The notes under the pieces: model-generated
What the model saw: only the letters and a program-made list of their open reading frames with translations
Told to the model about the DNA's origin: nothing
Databases searched by the model: none
In this document: piece by piece, positions 48,688 to 57,368 of the stretch
Numbering within the stretch: the stretch's first letter is position 1
Layout of the letters: every line of letters starts with the position of its first letter
DNA from: Planifilum fimeticola
GTDB taxonomy: Bacteria; Bacillota; Bacilli; Thermoactinomycetales; DSM-44946
Direction: 5' to 3'
Length of the DNA stretch: 64,000 nt
NCBI RefSeq assembly: GCF_003001905.1
Contig: NZ_PVNE01000001.1
Location: forward strand, 1 to 64,000
Program-made: the position numbers and the translations under genes

Positions 48688-49161
48688 TCATTCGATTTTC
48701 AAAATCTTGAACTGAATCGTCCCATCCGGTGCAGGTACGCTGACGACCTCCCCTTCGCGCTTGCCGATCAGAGCGGATCCGATCGGTGATTCGTTGGAGA
48801 TTTTCTGGGACATGGGATCCGATTCCGCACTTCCGACAATCGTATATGTCTCCACCTCGCCGTCGGGCAATTCCTGGATGGTTACCTTGGCACCGACGGA
48901 AACGAAGTTTTTATCCCCGTTCTTGTCGATGATCTTCGCATTCCGGACCATGTTCTCCAGGGTAATGATCCGGGATTCGACGAATGCCTGCTCTTCCTTG
49001 GCAGCGTCATACTCGGAGTTTTCGCTGAGATCCCCCTGAGAGATGGCTTCCTTCAGACGTTGAGCCACCTGATGACGCTTTTGGGTTTTCAGGTATTCAA
49101 GCTCCTCCTTCACTTTTACAAGGCCTTCTTCGGTCAAAAGTACCTCTTTTTTCTGGATCAT
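48688..49161 (-). CDS. greA: Transcription elongation factor GreA
   Basis: 157-aa factor that stimulates RNA polymerase to cleave backtracked transcripts. N-terminal coiled coil with the acidic tip ([18 protein letters not shown], residues near 40-56) and C-terminal FKBP-like domain ([20 protein letters not shown] then [16 protein letters not shown]). Start ATG 49161 with GGGAGG upstream. Confidence 0.96.
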   Translation of the reverse strand: MIQKKEVLLTEEGLVKVKEELEYLKTQKRHQVAQRLKEAISQGDLSENSEYDAAKEEQAFVESRIITLENMVRNAKIIDKNGDKNFVSVGAKVTIQELPDGEVETYTIVGSAESDPMSQKISNESPIGSALIGKREGEVVSVPAPDGTIQFKILKIE

Positions 49162-49845
49162 ACCGATTCCTCCCTGTCGGCCAAATTGTTTGTTTATGCA
49201 ATATGGCCTGTAACTCTGAATTCCCGTCCGGTGCAAATCTTTCCCTTTATCTATCGAGAACCGGAGGGATTAAACCCCCTTCGCTGTCGGCGGCATGATC
49301 TGCCGGCACCGAAATGCGCATCCGCTGATGGGGGATGACGGTTTCGGTGCATGGCCAGGATATGATCTGTCGGCCTGCCGGAAATGCCCCCGCAAACAGA
49401 GGCACCCTCCTCGCAGGGGGATCCTGTAACGGAGTACCGGGGTTCATCCGGGCCGGGGCTGACGTGTTGGGATTACCGGCGATGAAGTCCTGACAATCGG
49501 GTTTCCCCCAGATGGGTTTCCGGCCCGCTGCCAGCCCTGAGAGTTTCCGGCCACACGTCATAATAATATTCCCGCTTCCCGGAATTTGAATCGTCAAATT
49601 GCTGTCTTTCGACCACCCGGACCGCTCCGGATTCTTCGGCTTTCAACCGTTGCCGATGTCGGCCCCCTTCATGGAGGAGTTTCGGACAAGCCGTATACAA
49701 CATTTTCATTACCCCTGAAAGCGGTTACATATAACCACTTGTCTAAAATTTTTTTCGGAGGTTCCTGACTGCATCCCAAACCGGTCGCACTTCAAGGTAT
49801 CTTAGCACATCTGAATCCATATTCCAAGATCTCCGTCGACGAATT
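49162..49845. other. Intergenic region between greA and CPBP genes
   Basis: About 680 bases. Two overlapping minus-strand open frames (49247-49597 and 49473-49709) exist, neither with a recognisable family; the second contains a plausible stretch (LKAEESGAVRVVERQQFDDS) and could be the relic of a short gene. No ribosome binding site, hairpin with U-tail, or repeat was seen. A greA promoter must lie within the first 100 bases but is not obvious. Confidence 0.4.
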
Positions 49846-49874
49846 TTGCTCCAATTTTTGAAATCGCTTATACT
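49846..49874 (+). promoter_or_regulatory. Promoter of the CPBP protease gene
   Basis: TTGCTC, 17-base spacer, TATACT; the ATG lies 42 bases downstream. Confidence 0.55.
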
Positions 49875-49915
49875 GGAAAACACCATTCTCCCGCGAGGAT
49901 TAAGGAGGTCTCCCC

Positions 49916-50761
49916 ATGGAATGGCTGAAACTGTTGGGCAAACTGATCCTCACCTTTGGACTGGCCATGACGGGTACGCTTCTGATTTCCCTGCTCCTTT
50001 CCCCCTGGGTCCCGGAGGAGCCACTCCTGTGGTCCATCTTCCCCCAGGAAGCGGCCTTCATCGGTGCTTCCTTCCTGACCTGGATCGCTTTGGAGAAACG
50101 CCCTCTGGAGGACATGGGATTGATCGCCGCCCCCTTCCGCAGCTTTGCCATCGGATCGGGAATCGGCATGATGATGATCGGCACGGTGTTCCTCCTCCTT
50201 TGGCCAAGTCCGTACTTGGAAGTGATTGCGGTTCGCTGGGACGCAGCGGTTCTCCTCTCGGTCCTGTCAGCCGCCTTCGGTTATTTGGCGGTCGCCGCAG
50301 GGGAAGAAATTTTCACCCGCGGGTATGTACAAACGTTGCTCGTGGAGCGCCTCGGAACATGGGGCGGCATCATCGCCACCTCCCTGCTCTTTTCTTTCCT
50401 CCACCTGTTCAATCCCCATACATCCCTGCTGCCGATGTTCAACCTGTTTCTCGCCGGCATCCTCCTGGGCGTCATCAAGGAAACGGCGGGAAACCTGTGG
50501 ATGCCCATCGGACTGCATTTCACCTGGAATTTGACCCAGGACGCCCTTTCCCTCCCGGTCTCCGGTTTGCGGCTGACCCCCGCCCCCCTGGTGGAGGCTG
50601 CGGAAAGCGGACCCGACTGGTTGACCGGTGGTCCCTTCGGACTGGAGGGCGGCGTCGCCGTCACCCTCATTCTCCTCCTGGGCATCCTGTGGTTTGTGAA
50701 GCGGGACCCCGAAAGGTTCAGGATCAAGGGGTTCTTCTCCGCCGCCAAACCTCTTCGTTGA
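49916..50761 (+). CDS. CPBP family intramembrane metalloprotease
   Basis: 281 aa with seven or eight hydrophobic helices. Abi/CPBP motifs are intact: GEEIFTRGYVQ (EExxxR, near 123), FSFLHLFNP (FxxxH) and NLWMPIGLHFTWN (HxxxN/D). Members cleave membrane-embedded substrates (Rce1-like) or serve immunity to peptides; the substrate here is unknown. Start ATG 49916 has AGGAGG upstream. Its 3' end overlaps the convergent dehydrogenase gene by 38 bases. Confidence 0.85.
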   Translation: MEWLKLLGKLILTFGLAMTGTLLISLLLSPWVPEEPLLWSIFPQEAAFIGASFLTWIALEKRPLEDMGLIAAPFRSFAIGSGIGMMMIGTVFLLLWPSPYLEVIAVRWDAAVLLSVLSAAFGYLAVAAGEEIFTRGYVQTLLVERLGTWGGIIATSLLFSFLHLFNPHTSLLPMFNLFLAGILLGVIKETAGNLWMPIGLHFTWNLTQDALSLPVSGLRLTPAPLVEAAESGPDWLTGGPFGLEGGVAVTLILLLGILWFVKRDPERFRIKGFFSAAKPLR

Positions 50762-51713
50762 CCAGATGGGGAGGCCGTTTCCCCTTAAGGGGAGCCAACA
50801 GATTTTCCACCGCCACCTTCGCCATCCGGAGGCGGGTTCCCCGGGTGGAACTTCCCAGGTGCGGGGACAACACCACGTTATCCAGCTCGGCCAGACCTTC
50901 CGCCAACTCCGGTTCGCGTTCGTACACGTCCAATCCCGCCCCCGCGATCTGACCGTCCCGCAACGCCCGGACCAAAGCCTGTTCGTCGACCAGAGGGCCT
51001 CGCGCCGTGTTGATCAGATAGGCGGTCGATTTCATCATGGCCAGTTCCGCGGCACCGATCAGATGGTGCGTCTCTTCGCTGTAGGGAGCGTGCAGGCAGA
51101 CGAAATCAGCCTGCCGCAGCAAATCCGGCAACGGGCGGTAGGAGGCACGGAGCGCCCGCTCCTCGTCCTCGGGCAGGCGGGTGCGGGAATAATAAATCAC
51201 TTGCATGTCAAAGCCCCGCGCCCGGCGGGCGACAGCCTTGCCGATCCGTCCCATCCCGATGATCCCCAGGGTGGCCCCATGGACATCCTGTCCCAGCATC
51301 CACATCGGAGACCATCCGGGCCACCGGCCGGCTCGGGTCACCCGGTCTCCTTCGCTCACTCTCCGCGCCACATCCATGATCAAAGCCCAGGTCAGATCCG
51401 CCGTCGATTCGGTGAGCACTCCCGGCGTGTTGGTCACGGGAATCCCGCGGCGGGTGGCTTCCTTCACATCGATGTTGTTGAATCCCACCGCGTAGTTGCT
51501 GATCACCTTCAACTTTGGAGCGGCATCCATCAATTCCGCGTCGATCCGGTCCGTCAGCATCGAGAGTATCCCGTCCTTGTCCCGGATCCGGTTCAACAGT
51601 TCCTGCCGGGTCAAAGGACGGTCCTCCCCGTTCAGATCCACGTCGCAGTGCCGCTCCAACCGCTCCAGCGCCTGCTGCGGCAATTTCCTCGTCACCAACA
51701 CCTTCGGTCGCAT
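50724..51713 (-). CDS. D-2-hydroxyacid dehydrogenase (glyoxylate/glycerate reductase type)
   Basis: 329-aa NAD(P)-dependent oxidoreductase. Rossmann motif LGIIGMGRIGKAVARRARG (near 150), substrate loop SNYAVGFNNIDV, and the catalytic triad Arg (NTARGPLVD), Glu (YEREPELAEGL) and His (LSPHLGSSTRGTR). Most like glyoxylate/hydroxypyruvate reductase (GyaR); exact substrate unproven. ATG 51713 with GGGAGGGTAG upstream. Convergent overlap with the CPBP gene. Confidence 0.87.
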   Translation of the reverse strand: MRPKVLVTRKLPQQALERLERHCDVDLNGEDRPLTRQELLNRIRDKDGILSMLTDRIDAELMDAAPKLKVISNYAVGFNNIDVKEATRRGIPVTNTPGVLTESTADLTWALIMDVARRVSEGDRVTRAGRWPGWSPMWMLGQDVHGATLGIIGMGRIGKAVARRARGFDMQVIYYSRTRLPEDEERALRASYRPLPDLLRQADFVCLHAPYSEETHHLIGAAELAMMKSTAYLINTARGPLVDEQALVRALRDGQIAGAGLDVYEREPELAEGLAELDNVVLSPHLGSSTRGTRLRMAKVAVENLLAPLKGKRPPHLVNEEVWRRRRTP

Positions 51714-52120
51714 CGTCTACCCTCCCGTCAACACTATGCAATATATGCGGGAGATATCCGAGAAATCAGGCATTTTTCAAAAACGGTGCACCCCTCTCGT
51801 CCCTCCCGTTCCAATGTATATCACGACGGGCTTCGTGTCCATTCCATGGTCAAGCTTGTAAGAATCTTGTGATAAATATTCCCCACTTGTCGTAAAATAA
51901 AACTTCTTTCGTGTTATTTGAGTGTTTTAGTCGAATCGCCCCGAAAAATTCCGATGGAATCCGGCGCCGTCCCCGCCTCCGGCCGCGTGAAAGCCCCGCC
52001 GGATTGATCCCGCCCGCAAAATGGGCCATCTTCCCCGTGGCGCCGCGGAACGACCCACATATGATATCAGTGTACGGTGCGGTTGACCCGTCCAAATCCC
52101 ACATGAGGAGTGAAAAGCGC
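51714..52120. other. Intergenic region between dehydrogenase and His-rich genes
   Basis: About 400 bases between two divergent genes. The first half is AT-rich around 51860-51925. Just before the His-rich gene, CATATGAT (52058-52065) resembles the -10 of mother-cell sporulation sigma factors (CATAnnnT), but no partner -35 is convincing. No gene supported. Confidence 0.4.
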
Positions 52121-52399
52121 ATGTTCCGATTTCTTTCCGGCCACCACCATCCACCGATGATGCACCCTTGGCCCCACCACCATCCCTGTGCCATGGATCC
52201 CCGCTTCCACGAAGCTTATCATCACGTCAAAAGAGCCTACAAAATCATGAAACATATGAAGAGAAGCTGTCACAAACCTCCCCACCGCCATCGCCATCCC
52301 CACCGCCCCCCTTACTGCGGGTGGGAAAGCAACAGAATATGGTCCTCCAGCTCCCCCCACATCTCCAGCAGCCGTTACAGCACTTCCGCCGACGACTGA
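52121..52399 (+). CDS. Histidine-rich small protein
   Basis: 92 aa from ATG 52121 (TGAGGAGTG 9 bases upstream). About one fifth of the first 70 residues are His, in clusters: GHHHPPMMHPWPHHHPCAM near the N-terminus, AYHHVKRAYKIMKHMKRSCH in the middle, and HRHRHPHRPPYC; three Cys are interspersed. The C-terminus is Ser-rich. Such composition suggests metal binding (Ni, Zn, Cu) or a spore-coat type protein; no family recognised. Ends at a strong bidirectional terminator. Confidence 0.6.
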   Translation: MFRFLSGHHHPPMMHPWPHHHPCAMDPRFHEAYHHVKRAYKIMKHMKRSCHKPPHRHRHPHRPPYCGWESNRIWSSSSPHISSSRYSTSADD

Positions 52400-52473
52400 A
52401 TCCATCGGTCAAAGGACGCCGTTCGGTTATGAACCATCCATCCTTTATCATCACGCTGCCTTTGTCCCCTCCT

Positions 52474-52513
52474 AAAAAGCAAACGCACCTTTCACCCGGT
52501 GCGTTTGCTTTTT
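52474..52513. terminator. Bidirectional terminator
   Basis: GCAAACGCACC / GGTGCGTTTGC perfect 11-bp stem with an 8-base loop, flanked by A5 on the left and T8 on the right, serving the His-rich gene (plus) and the alpha/beta hydrolase (minus). Confidence 0.92.
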
Positions 52514-52529
52514 TTTGGGGCGTTTCCGA

Positions 52530-53318
52530 TCAGGCTCCTTGTTCCGACCCGAGAACGCTTTTGAAAAAGGCGATGCTTTCGGAAAACAGCTCTTCCCTCC
52601 AGGAGATTCGGGAAAACACGTGATTCGCTCCCCGGATGGAATGCAGGCGGGCCGACGCGCCGTACACCTGCAAATACCGCCGGCCCCATTCGAGCGGAAC
52701 CGACTCATCCCGGTCCCCGTGCAGGATCAAAACCGGACCCTTGTAGGAGGAAATTCCCTCATAAAGATCCCATTCCTTCAATTCCTCGTAAAAGGGGCGC
52801 CCCAGTGTCACCCCCTCCAGATCCACCCCGCCGTCGGGAAGCGGAATGCCCGTCCGGAAATACTCCTCCACTTTTTCCCGCATGTTGCCCGCCGGCGCCC
52901 ACAGGCACAGTCCCCGGACACACTCGGGCATCGAAGCTGCGACGTGCGTCGCCACGACCCCGCCCATGCTGAACCCGCACAAAAACACCTTCTCGGGATC
53001 GACGCCCCCCATTTGGCGGACATATCGCAGGATCTCTTTTCCCTCTTCGATCTCCCTGCCCAGGGTCATTTCCTTAAATTCCCCGTCGCTCTCCCCGGAA
53101 CCGGAGAAGTCAAAACGAACGCAACCCCAACCCTCTGCAGCCAACCTTCGCGCAAATTGGACGAACAGCCACTTGCTTTCCATCCGGTTTCCCGTAAAGC
53201 CGTGGTACAGAATCACCGCGGGATGGGGAGAATAGCCGGGGCGATGCACCGCCCCCCGCAGGACCACCTCCCCGATCCGAAGCTCCGTCGGATATTCCCG
53301 TTGCCGATTTTGGTTCAT
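52530..53318 (-). CDS. Alpha/beta hydrolase (acyl esterase/feruloyl-esterase-like)
   Basis: 262 aa; oxyanion-side YHGFTGNRMESKW, nucleophile elbow GFSMGG (Ser near 117), catalytic Asp in LHGDRDESVP and His in GANHVFS, so the triad is complete. Resembles the cytosolic esterase/Est1E group of serine hydrolases; substrate unknown. ATG 53318 has GGGGGG upstream at six bases; the frame is open to 53510 without family resemblance. Confidence 0.85.
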   Translation of the reverse strand: MNQNRQREYPTELRIGEVVLRGAVHRPGYSPHPAVILYHGFTGNRMESKWLFVQFARRLAAEGWGCVRFDFSGSGESDGEFKEMTLGREIEEGKEILRYVRQMGGVDPEKVFLCGFSMGGVVATHVAASMPECVRGLCLWAPAGNMREKVEEYFRTGIPLPDGGVDLEGVTLGRPFYEELKEWDLYEGISSYKGPVLILHGDRDESVPLEWGRRYLQVYGASARLHSIRGANHVFSRISWREELFSESIAFFKSVLGSEQGA

Positions 53319-53530
53319 GATGGTCCCCCCTTCTCTCACCTTCACTAGACCATTGATACCCGCCACAAAGTCTGCCAAACTGATTTCATTTTCCCCCTCG
53401 GGAGATTGAAAAGCGACAGCCCCAGCAATTCGCCTTCGAGAAACGGTTAAATTCACATGGCAGCAAACAAAATAACCGGCAACAATACCGGCTTTAGAAT
53501 GGTTGGACATACCATCTTCAACTTATTGCC

Positions 53531-53952
53531 TCAACCGATTTGCAGCGTATCCGCTATGGAATACGGGATCATCTCCTTCAGGGGCGTGTTGATCCAAACC
53601 GGTTCTCATGGGAAAACTCCGAGATCCGTTTGGCATTCATTCCCCGCAACTTGTCAATGACGTATTCCACCGTTTCCAGCTCATCTTCCTTTAGCGGAAC
53701 AGCCCGCTCTGCGGGCAATCCCTCCACATACTCTCCGACGATTTCCCCGCCATGTTCCATCTCCTCCCGCCGGATCGGCTTCTTCAAGATAGGAAAGAAG
53801 AAGCCGCGACGGGCGGGAACGGGACCGTAACGATTTTTTACATAAGCCATACCCATGATGGGCGGCGTCCCATGCCATTTTAAATGGAGAAAGTCGGTGT
53901 AAAACCAATGTTTGAAAAATGCAGATTCGCATTTTCCCAGCCTTCGCGGTGA
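53531..53952 (-). pseudogene. Panacea/SocA-like (DUF4065) gene remnant, truncated and frameshifted
   Basis: The minus-strand sequence has the Panacea antitoxin-domain pattern: WFYTDFLHLKWHGTPPIMGM, then AYVKNRYGPVPARRGFFFPI, and LKEDELETVEYVIDKLRGMN with KRISEFSHEN. The 5' side is cut: an in-frame stop precedes the similarity and no start lies before ATG 53856, so the N-terminal helix is missing. At about 53605 the frame shifts; the true C-terminus (VWINTPLKEMIPYSIADTL) follows in another frame and stops at 53531. DUF4065 genes are antitoxin-like or phage-associated. It lies beyond the terminators of the defence island. Confidence 0.6.
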
Positions 53953-54025
53953 TTAGCCGAACCAACGAAAAACGTTTTCGGAATCAAAATCGCATACCGG
54001 GTAAGTTTCTGTCCACAAGAAAAAT

Positions 54026-54053
54026 GAGCGGATACCTACATCGATACCCGCTC
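54026..54053 (-). terminator. Terminator at the end of the defence island (distal)
   Basis: GAGCGG / CCGCTC stem with inner TATC/GATA pairing, followed on the minus strand by ATTTTTCTTG. Confidence 0.6.
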
Positions 54054-54078
54054 AACCTGTTGGCAAAAAATCAGAGAG

Positions 54079-54096
54079 GAGGCGATATTTCGCCTC
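54079..54096 (-). terminator. Terminator at the end of the defence island (proximal)
   Basis: GAGGCGA-TATT-TCGCCTC hairpin followed on the minus strand by CTCTCTGATTTTTT; 93 bases after the DUF499 remnant stop. Confidence 0.55.
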
Positions 54097-54188
54097 GTCT
54101 CCAAGAGGTGGAGAGTCACTCGGCGAAAATCGCCTTCCCGGCTACCGTCTGTCTCAGCGAACGAAATCGGTACCCGCTGCTTGGTCTT

Positions 54189-54455
54189 TCACTCCTCTTC
54201 AAATCCGCTGATCTTGAACTTTAGCGTCCGGCAGTTTTCCGTCACCGTACGGACGACATCGTCAGAAACGCCGTCGGGAAAGTAAGCGGAAATGTCGATG
54301 GAAATGGTGACTTGAGCACCGACCTGTCCCGCCAAATGCTGCACCACTTCCTTGAGGATTTCCTGGGACTTGGAAGCCATTTTGAAGGGCTCCACTTCGA
54401 CGGTGCCGTGAAAGCGGCGCAGTTTTTGACAAGCCCGGCATGAACAGTGTGAAAT
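54189..54455 (-). pseudogene. C-terminal remnant of a DUF499 ATPase gene
   Basis: About 80 codons reading LRRFHGTVEVEPFKMASKSQ, then QEILKEVVQHLAGQVGAQVT, ISIDISAYFPDGVSDDVVRT, VTENCRTLKFKISGFEEE and a stop. The last 30 residues (DDVVRTVTENCRTLKF) are what I know from the C-terminus of DUF499 proteins, large ATPases of defence loci that also carry DUF1156 methyltransferases and PglZ. The frame begins just after a stop at 54456, with no ribosome binding site for the possible GTG 54395, so only the tail of the gene survives. It follows the BrxA-like gene by about 35 bases on the same strand. Confidence 0.6.
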
Positions 54456-54489
54456 TTAACTTAGATGATCCGGATACGGTCAGATTGGC

Positions 54490-55224
54490 TCATCCGATCC
54501 GTTCCCGGCACCCCACCATGATCAAATCGAGCCCCTGTCGGTCCACTTCCAACCGCTCCGACGCCCGCAGATCCGGAATTGACAGGTTTACGGAAAAGGG
54601 AAACAGCTCCGGCGAGCGATTGATCACATCAAGGGGCACCATCTCCGCTTCAGAGGCGTAAATCAACACCTCAGCCAACCAAAGCCGGAGGTCGGGATGG
54701 TCGATGGCCAATCGTTCCGTCGGCACATACACGCCGTGCCTCACCATTTTCAAGGCACCCCATTCCCGCATGCTGGAGATCACCGCTTTACTGGCCACTT
54801 CCACCTTGCGGCGTTCCCCGTAAATGCGCTTAATTTTGCGGTTGATGCGTTCCGCAAGCACTTCGCGGTCCAGTTGCAAAGCCAAGCCCACCTGTTTAGC
54901 AAAATGCCTAAAAAAGGGGTAGACCAACAGGGCCATACCCCAATGCAAGGCACGCCGTTGTCTGGCTTCTGTCTCGGTCAGCAAGCTGCGGGCGCGCATG
55001 CGCAAATGGCTGACCGCCTCTGTCTCACCGGAACGCCCATGCCATATATTCAGCATGATTGTTGCCGTACTCTCCTGAGTGGTACGGCCCGGACGATTCC
55101 GACCCACATGCTCGCGAAACAGCGTGATCAAATCACCGCGCGACCGATTCGGATCCTGAAACGCGGCAAACTCCATATCTTCAAGTGTCACACGGTAATC
55201 AAAACCGATGATCATCTTGGCCAC
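54490..55224 (-). CDS. BrxA-like helical protein of the BREX-like locus
   Basis: 244 aa, soluble, mostly helical. The central part (RQRRALHWGMALLVYPFF, RHFAKQVGLALQLDRE, then a winged-helix-like RKVEVASKAVISSMREWGAL) resembles BrxA/DUF1819-type proteins, small DNA-binding BREX components; the match is by pattern only. Start GTG 55224 has GGTGG at six bases and overlaps the pglZ stop by 26 bases. Position directly after pglZ is that of brxA in BREX type 3. A downstream DUF499 remnant makes it the last intact gene of the island. Confidence 0.55.
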   Translation of the reverse strand: MAKMIIGFDYRVTLEDMEFAAFQDPNRSRGDLITLFREHVGRNRPGRTTQESTATIMLNIWHGRSGETEAVSHLRMRARSLLTETEARQRRALHWGMALLVYPFFRHFAKQVGLALQLDREVLAERINRKIKRIYGERRKVEVASKAVISSMREWGALKMVRHGVYVPTERLAIDHPDLRLWLAEVLIYASEAEMVPLDVINRSPELFPFSVNLSIPDLRASERLEVDRQGLDLIMVGCRERIG

Positions 55225-57202
55225 TTTTATCCACCACTTTCACCAACGGCACCAGCACTTCTTCCACGCTGATCCCCCCATGCGCCATGATCCGCCCCTG
55301 ACTTGTGGTAAACGCAGTACGGCCTCGGGCCAAGAGGGGGAATACACCGGGGGGAAAACCAGCCGGCGACCATGCGAGCGTATGGGGATGTTTCGTCAGG
55401 GCCTGATCGCGAAAAGCCTCATCCGCGTAGATTCGTGCACGGTGACCGCGGGTTTCGGCGAGAATACCTTGATCGATACGTCCCGTACCCATACATTCCA
55501 ACTGACCATGGTCGCTGGTCAGATAGACATCGAAACCATTGTACAGAAGTTGTTCGATCAGCGTCAACAAATACCCCCTCTTCAGCCATACATCCAATTG
55601 CGAACGCAGTCCGGCCGCCCCCTGTCGCACCCCGTGAGCCATGTCGTCGATGGCGTTGACAACCAGGCCAAGGACGCGAAGAGAAGGGGCCTTGACCTCC
55701 TCGATCCAAGTATCGATCGGCTCCTCACCCAAACCCTTCCGATACCCGATCTCCCCTCGTCGCAAGCCTTGATTCTCCCAAAAACGCTGCCACAGCTTCG
55801 GTTCTCCCTTCGTCGTCTGCCACGATTCGCTGAAAAAAAGTGGCGATTCCCCGGCAAACAACGCTTGCCGTGAGATATTGGTCAGAGTGGGAACCCAAGC
55901 AAATACCGCCTGCTCCGCAAACGACCACTCCTTTCGTATGTCAGAGAGATGGCGGCGGATCTGCACCCAGTTGACCCAGCTCATCCCATCGAGCACCACC
56001 AACGCCGTCCTGCGATCCCCTTGACGACTGGCCAAGTAATGGGGCACATGGTGGAGCATGACCGGGCGCGGATGATACGACAAGTTAATCAATGTGGAAA
56101 AGCGTTCCGTGAGCCACCGCTCAAACCGTTCTTCGATGGTTTCCCGCAGTTTCACCCACGCCTGATGCCGATCCTTCTCAAGTTCCGCTTCATGTGTCAA
56201 CACCCAATCGTACAATTCCGCCCATTTGGGCACCAATGCCTGCCATGCGTGGTGATGGTCCAATTCCTCGGCCGCCTTGGTCACTTGCCTCAACAAATGT
56301 TCAAAGCGATTATGCGGGTCGGCAGGCACCTCCGGCACCACTCCGACATGTGCCCAGGCCGGGAGCGAAGCCCGCTCAAAACCGGAAACCGGTGTCAAGA
56401 ACCCCTCCATGAACAGGTTGTCCACGCGATGACGGATCTCGTCGTGATCAAAGGGCAAAATTCCCTCTTCCCCTTCACCGAATACATATGGGTGATCCGG
56501 CGTCTCCTTCGCCTGCGCCCGTATTTTCCACTGTAGAAAACGCGGCCAGGCATCCTGCAGAAAGCGGAAAAAAGCTGTCCTCGACGGAACAATGGTTTCC
56601 AAAGGCAGACCGCGCAACGCGGCCTTCTCGGAAAAACGGGCGATTAAATATTGGTCCAGCACCTTCGGATAAACCCGCCCCGCCATGTGCCGTGACAGCA
56701 GATAGGCCAGCAGCTCGGGCACCGTTTCAATCAGCTCAACCGCCACCTTGAACACGCGACGCAGCAAAAAATCGCATGTGGCCATATCGGTCAACGGACC
56801 CCGAAAATCCGGATAAACAGCGAATAGCACTGCATAGTCATGAGCCTCCAGCTCCCGGATCACGCTATAAGAAAGCCGGGGAAAAAACTCGGCCAAGTGA
56901 AGGGAGAGTTCTCGTCCGTCACTCAGCACGTCATGCGGCACCCGATCCCGCTGGTCCATGGAAAAGGGAAAAACAACGACCAACTCCGCATTTTCCCCGC
57001 CGTCCCACCGGCGGCGATATTCTGACTCGTACACATAGCGAAACCGGATCGGATCGTCATAAAACAACAATTCGAACCCGCGCCGGCGGATCTCTTCCAA
57101 AATGTGCTCCTCGCGGATCAGATCGTCGGGATCATACACCAAGGTTAACCTGGCCAATCCGGGATGAAACGGTTGCAGAATCCGTGCTTGCCAGTCTCCC
57201 AT
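55199..57202 (-). CDS. pglZ: PglZ-domain protein (BREX phosphatase-like)
   Basis: 667 aa. N-terminal half is BREX-specific (WQARILQPFHPGLARLTLVY, then DPDDLIREEHILEEIRRRGF). The C-terminal PglZ domain has the alkaline-phosphatase-superfamily motifs: VVLDGMSWVNW (metal-binding Asp), PTLTNISRQALF (the Ser/Thr nucleophile position), AIDDMAHG, TSDHGQLE and HGGISVEEVLVPLV. PglZ is the shared core of all BREX types and also found in related systems; its role in resistance is nuclease/phosphatase-like and not settled. ATG 57202 has GGAGGGAGA upstream. Overlaps the BrxA-like gene; a 166-base gap separates it from the Argonaute, which has its own terminator. Confidence 0.88.
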   Translation of the reverse strand: MGDWQARILQPFHPGLARLTLVYDPDDLIREEHILEEIRRRGFELLFYDDPIRFRYVYESEYRRRWDGGENAELVVVFPFSMDQRDRVPHDVLSDGRELSLHLAEFFPRLSYSVIRELEAHDYAVLFAVYPDFRGPLTDMATCDFLLRRVFKVAVELIETVPELLAYLLSRHMAGRVYPKVLDQYLIARFSEKAALRGLPLETIVPSRTAFFRFLQDAWPRFLQWKIRAQAKETPDHPYVFGEGEEGILPFDHDEIRHRVDNLFMEGFLTPVSGFERASLPAWAHVGVVPEVPADPHNRFEHLLRQVTKAAEELDHHHAWQALVPKWAELYDWVLTHEAELEKDRHQAWVKLRETIEERFERWLTERFSTLINLSYHPRPVMLHHVPHYLASRQGDRRTALVVLDGMSWVNWVQIRRHLSDIRKEWSFAEQAVFAWVPTLTNISRQALFAGESPLFFSESWQTTKGEPKLWQRFWENQGLRRGEIGYRKGLGEEPIDTWIEEVKAPSLRVLGLVVNAIDDMAHGVRQGAAGLRSQLDVWLKRGYLLTLIEQLLYNGFDVYLTSDHGQLECMGTGRIDQGILAETRGHRARIYADEAFRDQALTKHPHTLAWSPAGFPPGVFPLLARGRTAFTTSQGRIMAHGGISVEEVLVPLVKVVDKSGQDDHRF

Positions 57203-57342
57203 GTACTCTCCCTCCGGATATAGAGTTCAACCCTGATGATTGTGCGTTTATGATAAATCCAGCTTATTAATCGGAGTCCTGCCTGTGATTACACGCAAAT
57301 TTCCGCCACACTCACGAGCACGGACAACGGCGATTGTTCCAG

Positions 57343-57367
57343 AAAAAAGGTCCCGTATCCGGGAGCC
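57343..57367 (-). terminator. Terminator of the Argonaute gene
   Basis: GGCTCCCG...CGGGACC hairpin on the minus strand with a U6 tail (A-run 57343-57348), directly after the Argonaute stop (57369). Confidence 0.75.
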
Positions 57368-57368
57368 T

